Source: an uncultured bacterium (lineage in GTDB: Bacteria > Planctomycetota > UBA1135 > GCA-002686595). Taken from it: a stretch of 64,000 bases of DNA. Below the pieces are notes generated by a model. It did not search any database and was not told where the DNA came from. It worked only from the letters and a program-made list of their open reading frames with translations. Below, one piece after another: positions 50,362 through 60,094 of this stretch. Position 1 is the first letter of the stretch. Each line of letters opens with the position of its first letter. The translations under genes were made by a program, and so were the position numbers. The stretch covers positions 62,001 to 126,000 of the forward strand of contig CALLKX010000003.1 of NCBI GenBank assembly GCA_938083085.1, given 5' to 3'.

Positions 50362-51711
50362 ATGGGAATCTTCAAGGCCTACGACATCCGCGGCGTCCAC
50401 CCCTCCGAGCTCGACGCCGACATCGCCCGCAGGATCGGTCATGCGTTTGCCCGCCTTCTCGACGCCAAGCGCTTGCTCGTCGGCCGAGACATGAGGGTGC
50501 ATTCCCCCGAGGTCGCAGAGGCGGTCATCGAGGGGATGCGAGACGCGGGGGCGGATGTCGTCTGCATCGGCCTTGCCTCGACGCCGATGACGTACTTCGC
50601 CATCGGGTCCCAGGATGTGGACGGCGGGCTCTGCGTGACCGCCAGTCACAACACCGGGGAGTACAACGGCATGAAGCTGTGCTCTCGTGGTGCGCGACCG
50701 ATCTCCCGCGCCAACGGCATCGCGGACATCGAGCGCATGTGCGCTGAGCCCTACCCCGGGGCCGTCGCTGCCCGCGGGTCCCTGGAGGAGCTCGACCTCA
50801 ACGAGGCCTACGCCGCCCACGTGGCGTCCTTCTGCGACATGGAGGGGGACATCTCCCTGGCCATCGACGCCGCCAACGGGATGGCCGGGCACACGCTCCC
50901 CGGGATCTTGCCGAGGCTCCCGCGGCTGACCACCAGCACGCTCTTCATGGAGCCGGACGGGAGCTTCCCCAACCACGAGGCGAACCCTCTGAAGGAGGAG
51001 AACCTGGACGACGTCCGGGCGCTCGTCGGCTCGAGCGGCGCGGCCGCAGGCGTCGGTTTCGACGGAGACGCCGACCGCTGTTGCTTTGTGGACGAGACCG
51101 GCGAGACGGTCACGGCCGATCTCATGACCGCGCTGCTCGCGCGTGAGTTCCTCCGCAAGGAGCCAGGCGCCCACATCGTCTATGACCTCCGCTCCTCCTG
51201 GGTCGTCAAGGAGGAGATCCTGGCAGGTGGAGGCGTCGCCCACCGAGACCGCGTGGGGCACAGCTTCATCAAGGCGACGATGCGGGAGCACGGGGCGGTC
51301 TTCGGCGGCGAGCTGTCGGGTCACTTTTACTTCAGGGACAACTTCGTCTGCGACTCCGGCGCGCTGGCCATGGTGAGCGCCCTCAACCTCCTCACCCGGG
51401 AGGAGAACCAGGGCCGCACCCTCTCCCAGCTGGTCCAGGGCCTCCGTCGCTACCACTCCACCGGTGAGATCAACTTCGAGGTCGAGGACAAGGCCGCGGC
51501 CATTGCCAAGCTCAAGGAGCGGTACGCCGACGGTCGGCAGGACGAGCTCGACGGCATCACGGTCGAGTACGGGGACCTGGCCTCGGACGACTGGTGGTGG
51601 TTCAACGTGCGCATGTCGAACACGGAGCCGCTCCTGCGTCTGAACCTGGAAGCGAAGCGTGAGACGACCCGGGACGCCCGCAGGGACGAGCTCGTGGCGC
51701 TCCTGGGCTGA
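50362..51711 (+). CDS. Phosphomannomutase/phosphoglucomutase
   Basis: This 449-residue alpha-D-phosphohexomutase moves phosphate between C1 and C6 of mannose or glucose phosphates. It has GIFKAYDIRGVHPSEL at the N-terminus and TASHNTGEYNGMKLCSRG with phospho-Ser95 (the usual Pro after Asn is Thr). It also has FDGDADRCCFVD for the metal, GGELSGHFYFRDNF for sugar selection, and NTEPLLRLNLEAKR for phosphate binding. The wording matches the ManB/AlgC group. Start ATG 50362 is clear. It feeds nucleotide sugar and glycogen-type pathways; glucose 1-phosphate from the phosphorylase at 358-3771 would be a possible substrate. Confidence 0.93.
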   Translation: MGIFKAYDIRGVHPSELDADIARRIGHAFARLLDAKRLLVGRDMRVHSPEVAEAVIEGMRDAGADVVCIGLASTPMTYFAIGSQDVDGGLCVTASHNTGEYNGMKLCSRGARPISRANGIADIERMCAEPYPGAVAARGSLEELDLNEAYAAHVASFCDMEGDISLAIDAANGMAGHTLPGILPRLPRLTTSTLFMEPDGSFPNHEANPLKEENLDDVRALVGSSGAAAGVGFDGDADRCCFVDETGETVTADLMTALLAREFLRKEPGAHIVYDLRSSWVVKEEILAGGGVAHRDRVGHSFIKATMREHGAVFGGELSGHFYFRDNFVCDSGALAMVSALNLLTREENQGRTLSQLVQGLRRYHSTGEINFEVEDKAAAIAKLKERYADGRQDELDGITVEYGDLASDDWWWFNVRMSNTEPLLRLNLEAKRETTRDARRDELVALLG

Positions 51712-51802
51712 CACGCCACGCACCCAGGGGAATCGCCTTCGATTCTGGATCTGGCTGGCCGATAGTATTCCTAGCCGGGCATCTCAGACCCGAAGATCAT
51801 CG

Positions 51803-53776
51803 ATGATGCCCCCCAAGCGCCGCCAACTCAGCCCCGACACGTTGTCCGGGTTCCCCGCAGGATTGACCCGTTGGGGGGCGGCGGTCGTGTTGACCACCGC
51901 TCCGCTGCTGGCGCAGAGCAGCGAGCCCGCTGAGCCCGACGGAGTCAAGCCCGCCGGAGCGCAGCAGGCTGAAGCGGCGCCGGCGGCGGGCGCAGGGGGG
52001 ACGGCGCCTCGGACCTCCGACGGTGTGCGCTTCCACGAGCGTGACCTGAGGACCGACTTCGATCGCCGCTCCGTGACCCTCGCGCGGGCCGACCTCGAGG
52101 AGCTTGAGCCGGGCGCGCCCGGCTACGAGGCTGCACTGTTCACGCTCGGGGCAGCCGGAGCCCTTGATTCGCGGCGAAGCCTGGTGGAGTCCACCGCGGA
52201 GGCGGTGGCCACGGAGGATCGCCTCGCGGCGATCTTCGGACTCGGGGAGCTGGGTGGGCGGGTGGGACCTGCGATCGACGTCCTGGTCGCGCTCACCTCC
52301 GACGCGGCCCCCTCGGTGCGAACCGCGGCCATGGTCGCGTTGGTCCGTACGGGGACCTCGGCGGGCCGAGGGCATATCGCTGCGCTGGCGGGCGGCGCCG
52401 ACGAGTTCGCTGGCGAGGCGCGCGACGTGCTCGCGTTCGCTGCCGATCCGGTCGGCCAGGGGATGCCCAAGGCCTTTCGACGCCTCTACCTGCTGCGCTG
52501 GGACGCGGCGCGCGCCTACGGCTTCGTCGATGGGGCGGTCTGGGCCTCCACGCTCATGGAGGAGCTGGGCGAGAACGAGGTGTTCCTCCAGGCGCTCGTC
52601 CTCCAGCTTGTGCTCGACCTGAAGATCGAGGGGGCGAGGGATCACCTGCTGGAGGCTCTCCTCGATGGTGAGGGCGTGCGCAGGATCATCGTCGGCGCCC
52701 AGCGCATGCCGATGGTGATCGAGTCGATGATCGCCGGCGGCGTCTGGCGCCCGGCGGACTGGAAGGAGTGGAAGTGGCTGATGCTCACCATTCTTCACGA
52801 GGAGCTCGCCTACCTCTTCCCCCAGACGATCAAGCTCGCCGTGGCGCAGCCCTCCGCGGCGGCGGCGGCGGTGGCGTTCCTTCAGAAGTCGGAGGGGCGC
52901 TACGGAGATCTCGTGGAGGGCTCCATCAGCAGCGAGGATCCCGTGGTCCGAGCCCTCACGGCCTTCGCCCTGGGGGCAGCGGGTAACCCGGACTACACAG
53001 CGCGGCTGACCGAGGTCGCGGATGACCCGGTGGCATGGGTTCGAGCCAATACCATCGGTGCGCTGATCCGAATGGGCAATGTCGGGGGGGCCATTCGAGC
53101 CGGACGAATCTTCTCGCTGCCGCCCGAGGATCGGGAGCCCCGCATGTCGTCCTACCTTTTCCAGGTCCTCGAACGAGCGGCCCCGGACGCGGACGTGATC
53201 GAGTTCCTGCAGGACGCCTCACGGCGGCTCGAGGGGCCGGATCGCGCGGCGGCGGACGCCATCCTTCTCCTGCACTCCCGAGCCCCCGTGGACACCAAAG
53301 TCCTGCGCAGGGAGTTGCCGGGAATGGCGCCGACCACCCCGGAGGCGATCTTTGGGGCCCGGGCGCTCGCTCGCCGGCCCGGCGCGCGTGACCTGCGTGT
53401 GATGGCGCGGCTGTTCCCGCGAGAGGGGGGGGATGACATGAACCTCGCCCTCGCGTCTGGACTCGCCCAATCGGGCCACCGGTCGGTGGAGCCCCTGCTC
53501 CAGAAGGCCGTGTGGGAGCTGCCCTGGAACATCTCGGTGCTCGCTGCTGGCGTGGTGCGGGCGACTTATGGCGAGCGAACCCTGATCTCCTGGGTGGCAA
53601 ATCCGCCGGTGGAGACGACGGAACAAGATGTCCGTCGGCTCGGATATGCCATCGGCGAGTGGGGCGGGTTGCCCGCGGTCGAGGCGCTCCGCCGACGACT
53701 GAATTCTGCCGCCGGGGCCGACCTCCCTGCCCTCCAGGGCGCGATCCTCGGTGCGCTCGCATCGCGTACCCGTTAG
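51803..53776 (+). CDS. Exported HEAT-repeat protein
   Basis: This 657-residue protein has a signal-peptide-like N-terminus (RWGAAVVLTTAPLLAQSSEP) and an Ala/Pro-rich linker. A solenoid follows from about 120 to the end with recurring helical pairs: RLAAIFGLGELGGRVGPAID, SVRTAAMVALVRTGTSAGRG, VVRALTAFALGAAGNPDYTA, WVRANTIGALIRMGNVGGAI. No enzyme motif is visible. The start is one of two adjacent ATGs (51803 or 51806). A TAGTAT hexamer about 40 bases upstream could be its -10 element. It is probably a periplasmic or paryphoplasm-side scaffold. Confidence 0.78.
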   Translation: MMPPKRRQLSPDTLSGFPAGLTRWGAAVVLTTAPLLAQSSEPAEPDGVKPAGAQQAEAAPAAGAGGTAPRTSDGVRFHERDLRTDFDRRSVTLARADLEELEPGAPGYEAALFTLGAAGALDSRRSLVESTAEAVATEDRLAAIFGLGELGGRVGPAIDVLVALTSDAAPSVRTAAMVALVRTGTSAGRGHIAALAGGADEFAGEARDVLAFAADPVGQGMPKAFRRLYLLRWDAARAYGFVDGAVWASTLMEELGENEVFLQALVLQLVLDLKIEGARDHLLEALLDGEGVRRIIVGAQRMPMVIESMIAGGVWRPADWKEWKWLMLTILHEELAYLFPQTIKLAVAQPSAAAAAVAFLQKSEGRYGDLVEGSISSEDPVVRALTAFALGAAGNPDYTARLTEVADDPVAWVRANTIGALIRMGNVGGAIRAGRIFSLPPEDREPRMSSYLFQVLERAAPDADVIEFLQDASRRLEGPDRAAADAILLLHSRAPVDTKVLRRELPGMAPTTPEAIFGARALARRPGARDLRVMARLFPREGGDDMNLALASGLAQSGHRSVEPLLQKAVWELPWNISVLAAGVVRATYGERTLISWVANPPVETTEQDVRRLGYAIGEWGGLPAVEALRRRLNSAAGADLPALQGAILGALASRTR

Positions 53777-53816
53777 CCCGAGCCTGCAGACCCTCGTCCC
53801 CGTCGCTTCCAGAACC

Positions 53817-54740
53817 ATGACGACCATGCCTCCCGAATCTGTCGCCTTGATCGGCGTCCCCATGGACCTCGGCGGGAACCGCCGCGGCGTCGACATGGGG
53901 CCGAGCGCCCTCCGGATCGCGGGGATCGAGGCGGGCATCGAGCGGCTCGGCTCGCGCTTCATCGACCGGGGGAACATCGCCGTGGGCGACCCCCGTGGTG
54001 AGGCACCCTCGGACCCCTCGGCGAAGTACCTCGAGCCCATCGCGGCGTCCTGCGAAGCGCTGGCGGAATCAGTCCAGGAGACGCTGGGGGAGGGGCACTT
54101 CCCCCTCGTCGTCGGCGGCGACCACTCGATCGCGGTGGGCACCGTCGCGGGCGTCACGCGCCACTTCCAGGTGACCGACCAGGAGATCGGTGTGATCTGG
54201 TTCGACGCCCATGCGGATATGAACACCCCCGAGACCTCGGAGTCCGGGAACGTCCACGGGATGCCGCTGGCCTCGATCCTCGGGTCGGGCCCGGACGTCC
54301 TCACCAAGCTAGGGGCGACGGTGCCCATGGTGCGCCCCGCCCGGGTGGCCATGGTCGGCATCCGCGACGTGGACCGGGAGGAGGCCGCGGCGGTGCGCGA
54401 GAGCGGCGTCGCGTGCTTCACCATGCGGGAGATCGACGAGCAAGGGATCCGCGCCGTCATGGAGCAGGCGATCGCCCACGCCACGGACGGCACCGCGGGC
54501 TTCCACCTCTCCTTCGACGTGGACGGGACCGACCCCAGCGTCTGCCCCGGGGTGGGGACGCCGGTCGCCGGCGGGATCACCTACCGCGAGGCGCACACGG
54601 TCATGGAGATGGCCGCCACCTCGGGCAAGCTGGTGAGCCTGGAGCTGACCGAGATCAACCCGATCCTTGACGACGGCAACCGAACGGCTATTGCTGCTCG
54701 GGAGTTTGCTCTCTCTGCGCTCGGGAAGAGCGTGCTCTGA
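53817..54740 (+). CDS. rocF: Arginase (ureohydrolase family)
   Basis: This 307-residue protein has the arginase layout: SVALIGVPMDLGGNRRGVDM at the N-terminus, GGDHSIAVGTVAG, WFDAHADMNTPETS and SFDVDGTDPSVCPGVGTPVA with the Asp/His ligands of the dinuclear manganese site, and LVSLELTEINPILDD near the end. GNRRGVDMGPSALR is specific to arginases rather than agmatinases. It hydrolyses arginine to ornithine and urea. No urease or ornithine genes are adjacent. The start is ATG 53817 (a second ATG stands three codons on). Its last 53 bases overlap the convergent small membrane protein gene. Confidence 0.93.
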   Translation: MTTMPPESVALIGVPMDLGGNRRGVDMGPSALRIAGIEAGIERLGSRFIDRGNIAVGDPRGEAPSDPSAKYLEPIAASCEALAESVQETLGEGHFPLVVGGDHSIAVGTVAGVTRHFQVTDQEIGVIWFDAHADMNTPETSESGNVHGMPLASILGSGPDVLTKLGATVPMVRPARVAMVGIRDVDREEAAAVRESGVACFTMREIDEQGIRAVMEQAIAHATDGTAGFHLSFDVDGTDPSVCPGVGTPVAGGITYREAHTVMEMAATSGKLVSLELTEINPILDDGNRTAIAAREFALSALGKSVL

Positions 54741-55071
54741 TCCGCCGCTCGGCCCTGCCGAGTCGGCGCTCCTTGTCGGCGTCCTCCTCCAGCTCTTTCC
54801 TGGAGGGCCCCGTGGGCTCGGCCGGCAAGTCGTGTTGCGCTGTCCTGGCCCCGGGCCGCCCCGGCGTCCAGAGGGCGAAGTTCAGGGCGGTCACCAGGAT
54901 CGCCGTGAATGGCCAGAACCAGGGGCGTTCGCTCCAAGGCTTCACGATCCAACTGCTGGAGCTCAACGGGACCTTGGTCTCGAGCGTCAGGAGCAGGAAC
55001 ACCACCGTCGCGGACAGGCCGATGCTCAGGATCGCTCGCCTCGTGGGGTCAAGGGAGGGAAGGAAGCGCAT
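54688..55071 (-). CDS. Small two-helix membrane protein, overlapping arginase antisense
   Basis: This 127-residue protein has two hydrophobic helices (AILSIGLSATVVFLLLTLET and WFWPFTAILVTALNFALW) and a charged C-terminal tail (RKELEEDADKERRLGRAERR). The pattern, a lipid-facing hairpin with a basic/acidic tail, is protein-like. Its 3' end overlaps the arginase gene by 53 bases on the opposite strand, and a TAGACT hexamer stands about 65 bases before the ATG. I do not recognise a family. The shorter tail would be lost if the overlap were avoided, so the overlap is accepted with caution. Confidence 0.62.
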   Translation of the reverse strand: MRFLPSLDPTRRAILSIGLSATVVFLLLTLETKVPLSSSSWIVKPWSERPWFWPFTAILVTALNFALWTPGRPGARTAQHDLPAEPTGPSRKELEEDADKERRLGRAERRIRARSSRAQREQTPEQQ

Positions 55072-55194
55072 GGTGTGAGCAGACGGAGTCAGGCCGGCGG
55101 GCTGCGAGCGGGCCGGGCGGGGGCGGTCCGGATTTCCAGTCTAGGCAACGGCGCGGTGGGGCGCCGGTGTCGGGGGCTGTGATCCTCGGAGGTG

Positions 55195-57000
55195 TCAGAG
55201 GGCGAACGGCCACCAGATCGGAATGGCGATCGTGGCCACGGTGCCGGTGAGGAGTGCGAGGGGCGCGCCTACGCGGAGGAAGTCGCGGTAGCGGTAGCCG
55301 CCCGGGCCCATGACCATGGCGTTGGCCTGGTGGGCGACGGGGGAGAGGAAGGCGAGGCTCGAGCCGGCCACCACGGCCATGACCATGGGTTCGGGTGAGA
55401 CGCCGAGCGAGGCCGCGAGCTTGAGGGCCACCGGCGTCATGATCACGGCGGTGGAGACGTTGTTCAGGACCTGGGTGAGCAGCATCGTCACCGTGAGGAC
55501 CACCGCCAGGATGAGCTGGGGGCTGAGGCTGCCGCTGGCGAGGTTGGAGATGCCGCCCGCCACCACGTCGTCGAGCCCGACCTTCTGGAAGGCGTCCCCA
55601 AGGGACAGCATGCCGCCGACGAGCGCGATGACCTTGAAGTCGATGACGCGCGGGACCTCGTCCGCGCGGATCACCCGGGTCAGCACCAGGACCATGGCGC
55701 CGGCGAGGCCGAGGATGGCGAGGGGTTGTTCGGTGAACGCGGCGCCCAGGAGGACCGCGAGCAGGGTCAGGATCACGATCCAGGACTGGCTGCTGGCCAC
55801 CGGTGCCTGGACCTCGTCCAGCGTCAGCACCTGGCGCTCTTGCCGGGCGCGGTCAATGTCGCGCAGGTGCCCCTGGACGAGCAGAGTGTCCCCGATCTCG
55901 AGCGGCAGGTCCTGGAGCCGGCTCAGCTGGATCTCGCCATGGCGCGACATCGCGAGGACGTTGAGCCCGGTCCGGGTTCGGAACGCGGCCGAGGCCAGGG
56001 TCTGGCCCACGTAGAGCGAGCCCGCAGGAACCAAGGCCTCGACGAGACGCACGTCGTCCGAGTACAGGCGGGAGTCGCCGGCCTCGACGGACTTACGCTG
56101 CTGGAGCGGGAGCACCTCTGAGAGGCGGAGCAGGTCGTCGGGCGAGCCCTGGAGGATGAGCGTGTCCTCGGCGCGGATCCGGTTGTAGGGGCCGGGCGCC
56201 AGCACAGGCCGCTCGCCGGAGCCGCGGACGATGCCCAGGACGGTCACGTCGAACCGGCTGAAGACCTCGATGTCGGCGACGTTGCGGTTGATCAGCTCGC
56301 TAGTCGGCTCGACCAGGACCTCGGTGACGAACTTCGGCACCTGGTAGCGATCCGAGAGTGTCTCCTCGACGTCGGAGCGCGGGAGCAGCCAGCGGCCAGG
56401 ACCCACGAAGTAGAGCACCGTCACCAGCAGGAGCAGGAGCCCGAGGTGGCTGAACTCGAAGAGCCCGAACGGGCCGCACGGCTCGTTCTTCAGGATCTCG
56501 TTGATCGCGATGTTCGTGGACGTGGCGACCACGGTCACGAGCCCGCCGACGAGGCTCCCGAAGGCGAGCGGGAGGAGGAGCCTCGAGAGGGGCACCCGGA
56601 GCCTGTGGCTGACGGAATTCGCCACGGGGATGAGGGTGGCCACGACCCCGGTGTTCGACAGCACCGAGGAGAGCAGCCCAGATACGGCGGTGACCCGGAG
56701 CACCACCCCTGGCTCTCGACCCGGGTGGGCCGGCCCCGCGCCGAGGACTCGCCGGCCCATGCCCTCCGCGAGCCCGCTCTTCGTGAAGGCGTGCCCGAAC
56801 ATGTACATGGCGGCGATCAGGACCACTGCCGACGACGAGAAGCCGTCAAAACCCTCCTCAACGTCGAGGACCCCGGTCAGGACGAGGGCCACGACGACCG
56901 CGAGGGCCGTGACCTCGAACCGGACCGCGTCCGTGACGAAGAGGATTAAACTCCCCGCGAGGATCGCCAGAACGATGGACTGGTCGTCGAAATTGGGCAT
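55195..57000 (-). CDS. SLC13/DASS-type anion transporter with two RCK_C domains
   Basis: This protein of about 601 residues has five or six N-terminal helices with SGLLSSVLSNTGVVATLIPV and SLVGGLVTVVATSTNIAINE, then two cytoplasmic RCK_C (TrkA-C) domains (about 210-375). More helices follow with TQVLNNVSTAVIMTPVAL and SLAFLSPVAHQANAMVMGPG. The SNT and NNVST motifs are the substrate/sodium clamps of the family; members carry sulphate, dicarboxylates or similar anions. The ATG at 57000 opens right before the first helix; ATG 57033 would add 11 residues and is about as likely, and neither has a Shine-Dalgarno sequence. Substrate unknown. Confidence 0.9.
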   Translation of the reverse strand: MPNFDDQSIVLAILAGSLILFVTDAVRFEVTALAVVVALVLTGVLDVEEGFDGFSSSAVVLIAAMYMFGHAFTKSGLAEGMGRRVLGAGPAHPGREPGVVLRVTAVSGLLSSVLSNTGVVATLIPVANSVSHRLRVPLSRLLLPLAFGSLVGGLVTVVATSTNIAINEILKNEPCGPFGLFEFSHLGLLLLLVTVLYFVGPGRWLLPRSDVEETLSDRYQVPKFVTEVLVEPTSELINRNVADIEVFSRFDVTVLGIVRGSGERPVLAPGPYNRIRAEDTLILQGSPDDLLRLSEVLPLQQRKSVEAGDSRLYSDDVRLVEALVPAGSLYVGQTLASAAFRTRTGLNVLAMSRHGEIQLSRLQDLPLEIGDTLLVQGHLRDIDRARQERQVLTLDEVQAPVASSQSWIVILTLLAVLLGAAFTEQPLAILGLAGAMVLVLTRVIRADEVPRVIDFKVIALVGGMLSLGDAFQKVGLDDVVAGGISNLASGSLSPQLILAVVLTVTMLLTQVLNNVSTAVIMTPVALKLAASLGVSPEPMVMAVVAGSSLAFLSPVAHQANAMVMGPGGYRYRDFLRVGAPLALLTGTVATIAIPIWWPFAL

Positions 57001-57219
57001 GACGTGACCACGGAGGCTCCCGCCTTCCTCCATGTGCTTTGGTTAGAGATGACCCGCCGACTCCCTCGGGAGGCGTGCCGGGCCAGGTCAGCGGGCGCGC
57101 GCCGTGCCTGCGCGTCCACCTCTAGTATCTTAGCGGGCTTCATCGATTGACGCCCGTGGGCTATAAGGGAAGCCCGTTGGCGTACCCTCTGGCGGCCCCC
57201 CTCTGCACGGACCCTCATC

Positions 57220-58353
57220 TTGGCTTACTCACCCATCGATCCCCAGGCGCTCGCTCGCCGCACTGGCTCCTGGCTCAGCAGCGAGGGGCCAGAGTCTGAT
57301 GTGGTGGTCTCAAGCCGAGTGCGCCTCGCCAGGAACATCGAGGGCGCCCCGTTCATGTCGCGCATCTCGGGGGAGCAGGCCGAGGAACTCAGCCAGACGC
57401 TCCGCGGAGCGCTGCTGGAGGCCAGCATCGACGGGGAGACGCGCTGGGTCACCATGACCGAGGCGCCCGCGGTGCTCCGGCTCCTGCTGCTCGAGCGCAA
57501 CCTGATCAGCCGGGACTTGCTGCCGAGGGACGAACACTCCTCCGCCCCGGGGAGGGCCATGGCCTTCGGGGAGTCCGAGACGGTCTCCGTGATGGTGAAT
57601 GAGGAGGACCACGTCCGGCTTCAAGCCATGGCTGCTGGCCTTGACCTCCAGCTCGCCTGGGAGCGCGCCGAGGCCCTCGACCGCTTCCTGGAGGACCGTG
57701 TGTCCTTCGCGACGTCGGACCGACTGGGCTACCTGACAGGCTGCCCGACCAACGTGGGGACGGGGCTGCGCGCCTCGGTCATGTTGCACCTCCCGGCGCT
57801 GGGCATGGTCCGGCAGGAGCTCGACAAGGTCTTCGCCGCCGCCCAGCGCACTGGGCTCGCCGTGCGAGGTATGCACGGCGAGGGGAGCCGCGCCGCGGGG
57901 GATCTCTATCAGATCAGCAATCAGGTGACCCTCGGGCGCAGCGAGGCCGAGCTGATCGATGACCTGCGGGCGCTCGTGCCGGAGATCGTCCGCTTTGAGC
58001 GGCGGATGCGGGACACGCTCGTGAGCGAGATGCGACAGGCGCTCGCCGATCGCATCGCTCAGTCGTTCGGGACGCTGCGTACTTCCCGGGCCATGCCGAC
58101 AGAGGCCGCGCTCGCGCACCTCTCTTCGGTGCGCCTCGGCCTGCACACCGGGATCTTCGGGGGCGCTCGCATGGACACGCTCAACGAGCTCGCGTTGCAT
58201 GTTCAGCGCGGTCACATCCAGGTCCTCGCCTCCACCGGCGACGCGGAGGATCTCCTGGACACCTCGGAGCGTGACAAGCTGCGGGCAAGCTACCTGCGGC
58301 AGCGCCTCGCGGGCGTGAAGCCGTCTGGAACGGACGACGCGCCCGCAGGGTAG
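57220..58353 (+). CDS. mcsB: Protein arginine kinase McsB
   Basis: This 377-residue phosphagen-kinase-fold enzyme phosphorylates protein arginines. Signatures are VVVSSRVRLARNIEG, LTGCPTNVGTGLRASVMLHL with the catalytic Cys loop, RGMHGEGSRAAGDLYQISNQ and, at the C-terminus, ERDKLRASYLRQRLA, matching the pArg-sensing RD site of Bacillus McsB. In Firmicutes it works with McsA and ClpC in protein quality control; neither gene nor ctsR is adjacent here. The start is TTG 57220; the usual family opening follows at once. It is divergent from the SLC13-type transporter gene. Relation to the nearby arginase gene is not implied. Confidence 0.93.
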   Translation: MAYSPIDPQALARRTGSWLSSEGPESDVVVSSRVRLARNIEGAPFMSRISGEQAEELSQTLRGALLEASIDGETRWVTMTEAPAVLRLLLLERNLISRDLLPRDEHSSAPGRAMAFGESETVSVMVNEEDHVRLQAMAAGLDLQLAWERAEALDRFLEDRVSFATSDRLGYLTGCPTNVGTGLRASVMLHLPALGMVRQELDKVFAAAQRTGLAVRGMHGEGSRAAGDLYQISNQVTLGRSEAELIDDLRALVPEIVRFERRMRDTLVSEMRQALADRIAQSFGTLRTSRAMPTEAALAHLSSVRLGLHTGIFGGARMDTLNELALHVQRGHIQVLASTGDAEDLLDTSERDKLRASYLRQRLAGVKPSGTDDAPAG

Positions 58354-58391
58354 AAGACCCTGCGGACGCGCCGACCGAACCAGCGGACGGC

Positions 58392-59891
58392 TCAGTCCTC
58401 GAACTCGTCGAAGGAGGGGCGGTCGGCGGGGATCTCGAACTCCTCGACCTCGCCGAAGCTCATTCGAAGGGTGCCGTCCTTCTCGATGATGGCCACCGAT
58501 CCCGGCTGCATCTGCAGGTCCACCTTGGGCGTGAAGCACCAGCGCGGCTGGGTCGCCGTCCCGCTGACGATGATCTTGCAGCGGCCCTGACCGAGGATTC
58601 GGTACTCGACGTCACTGCTCCGCTCCGCGACCACGCAACCCGCGTGGTTCAGGTCGTCCATGGAGAAGCCGCGCCACTGGACCGGCGTGAAGACGGCCGG
58701 CTCAGGCTCGGGCTCGGGCTCAGGCTCGGGGGCCACCTCCGGGCTCGGTCCAGGATCCGGGATGGGGCTGGGCTGTGTCTTGGCGGGTGCCGCCAGCGTG
58801 GACTCGGACTCTGTGGGCTGGGCCTCGATCGACTCGATCACGATCGGCTCATCACTTTGGGGCGCCTCGACGTTGATCTCGACGACCTCGATCGCAGGGG
58901 TGACGGGCTCCATCACGTCGCTGCTCGGTGCTGCCGGGATGGGCTCGACCTCGACGGTGAGGATGCCAGGGGTCACGGGCGCTTGACCGAGGGTGGCCTC
59001 GTCATCGCAGTAGGGCTCGAGGCCCTCCTGGCACATGGCGCTCTGGTCGTCCTCGGGGAAGGCCGAGAGGCGGGTGGTTTCGCGCTCGACCGGGCAGGTC
59101 ACCTCCGACTCGGGCATCACCGTCACGGCCTCGCCGCTGGCCGGGACCGAGGCGCTCGTGGCGCCGTTGCCGCGGATCGGGTCGCCACTGAAGCGAACCT
59201 CGGCGGGGTGCCCGGGGCCCATCTCGGGGCTCCAGGGCCATGCAACCTGCTCGCCGGTGGTGGACCAGCTTCCGCTGGCATCACCCTTGGCGAGGGGGGC
59301 GTTCATGAATCGCGGTCGGTCGAGGCGAACGCTGGAGCCAGGCAGGACTTGAAGCGGCGGGAGCGTGGAGCGGCCGTTGCCGTCCCACTGAAGGGAGACC
59401 GGATCACCCGCCTGGAGGCGTAGCTCGCAGGGGCCCCCGGTGATGCCGCGGACGTGGAAGGCGCTTCTGCCGAAGGTGCCGTTCCATTCGGAGGGGAGGA
59501 ACAGCTCGTGCTGCCCCTCGCGGCACTCGAAGTCCGCCCAGGCAAGCTCATGGAACTTCAGCCCGATCGTCGAGCCCTGGTTGTCCCACTCGATGGAGGA
59601 CGGGCCGTAGACCCGGACGCTGCACGTGCCGGGCCAGGAGATCCGCGCCTCGCTCCCCGTGGGGATTTCCAGCTGCGAGCGACCAACGGTGCCTTCCCGG
59701 TCACCCTTGCGGAGGGTCTGGCACCCCGCGTCGCTTCCGATGAGCACAGCGCGACCGTGGGTCACCTCGACCCGGGCCGCGTCGTGTTGGTTGAAGGGGG
59801 TCGGGGCCTGCGCGCTGGTCGCGCCGGTCGGAGCGGACAGGATCGCGGCGACCGCCGCGACAGCTGTCAATCGAAGGGAATATTGGAGCAT
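58392..59891 (-). CDS. Exported protein with Pro-Glu linker
   Basis: This 499-residue protein has a signal peptide (YSLRLTAVAAVAAILSAPTG, cleavage near TSAQA). Two similar beta-rich units with paired Cys follow (ARISWPGTCSVRVYGPSSIE; VSLQWDGNG), then a long Pro/Glu/Ser-rich linker with a PEPEPEPEPEP run, and a C-terminal beta domain with two Cys pairs (LNHAGCVVAERSSDVEYRIL; RWCFTPKVDLQMQPGSVAII). The repeated surface-like Cys beta units suggest FecR-like or bacterial Ig-like folds, with the linker spanning the cell envelope. It ends 38 bases from mcsB, convergent. No family recognised. Confidence 0.72.
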   Translation of the reverse strand: MLQYSLRLTAVAAVAAILSAPTGATSAQAPTPFNQHDAARVEVTHGRAVLIGSDAGCQTLRKGDREGTVGRSQLEIPTGSEARISWPGTCSVRVYGPSSIEWDNQGSTIGLKFHELAWADFECREGQHELFLPSEWNGTFGRSAFHVRGITGGPCELRLQAGDPVSLQWDGNGRSTLPPLQVLPGSSVRLDRPRFMNAPLAKGDASGSWSTTGEQVAWPWSPEMGPGHPAEVRFSGDPIRGNGATSASVPASGEAVTVMPESEVTCPVERETTRLSAFPEDDQSAMCQEGLEPYCDDEATLGQAPVTPGILTVEVEPIPAAPSSDVMEPVTPAIEVVEINVEAPQSDEPIVIESIEAQPTESESTLAAPAKTQPSPIPDPGPSPEVAPEPEPEPEPEPAVFTPVQWRGFSMDDLNHAGCVVAERSSDVEYRILGQGRCKIIVSGTATQPRWCFTPKVDLQMQPGSVAIIEKDGTLRMSFGEVEEFEIPADRPSFDEFED

Positions 59892-60094
59892 GGGTGGAAG
59901 CGGTGGATATCGAAGGGCGGTGGGGCTCCCGGTGGCGTAGCGATGCTCGCCGACGCCACCCTTGGGCAGGCAGCGGACCCCGTTTCAATGCGATATCGTC
60001 GAGCCGCTCCGGCCAAGTTGAGCCAGACCCTGGTGCGGGGCATGGATCGGAGGGAGGTGACCCGGACTGGGATCCGTGCCCCCCTCGGCGGGAC

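Noticed and set aside
53817..58353. Arginase and protein arginine kinase as an arginine-related gene cluster
   Set aside because: The genes are 2.5 kb apart with a minus-strand transporter and a membrane protein between them; one acts on free arginine and the other on protein arginine. Nothing in the sequence ties them together.
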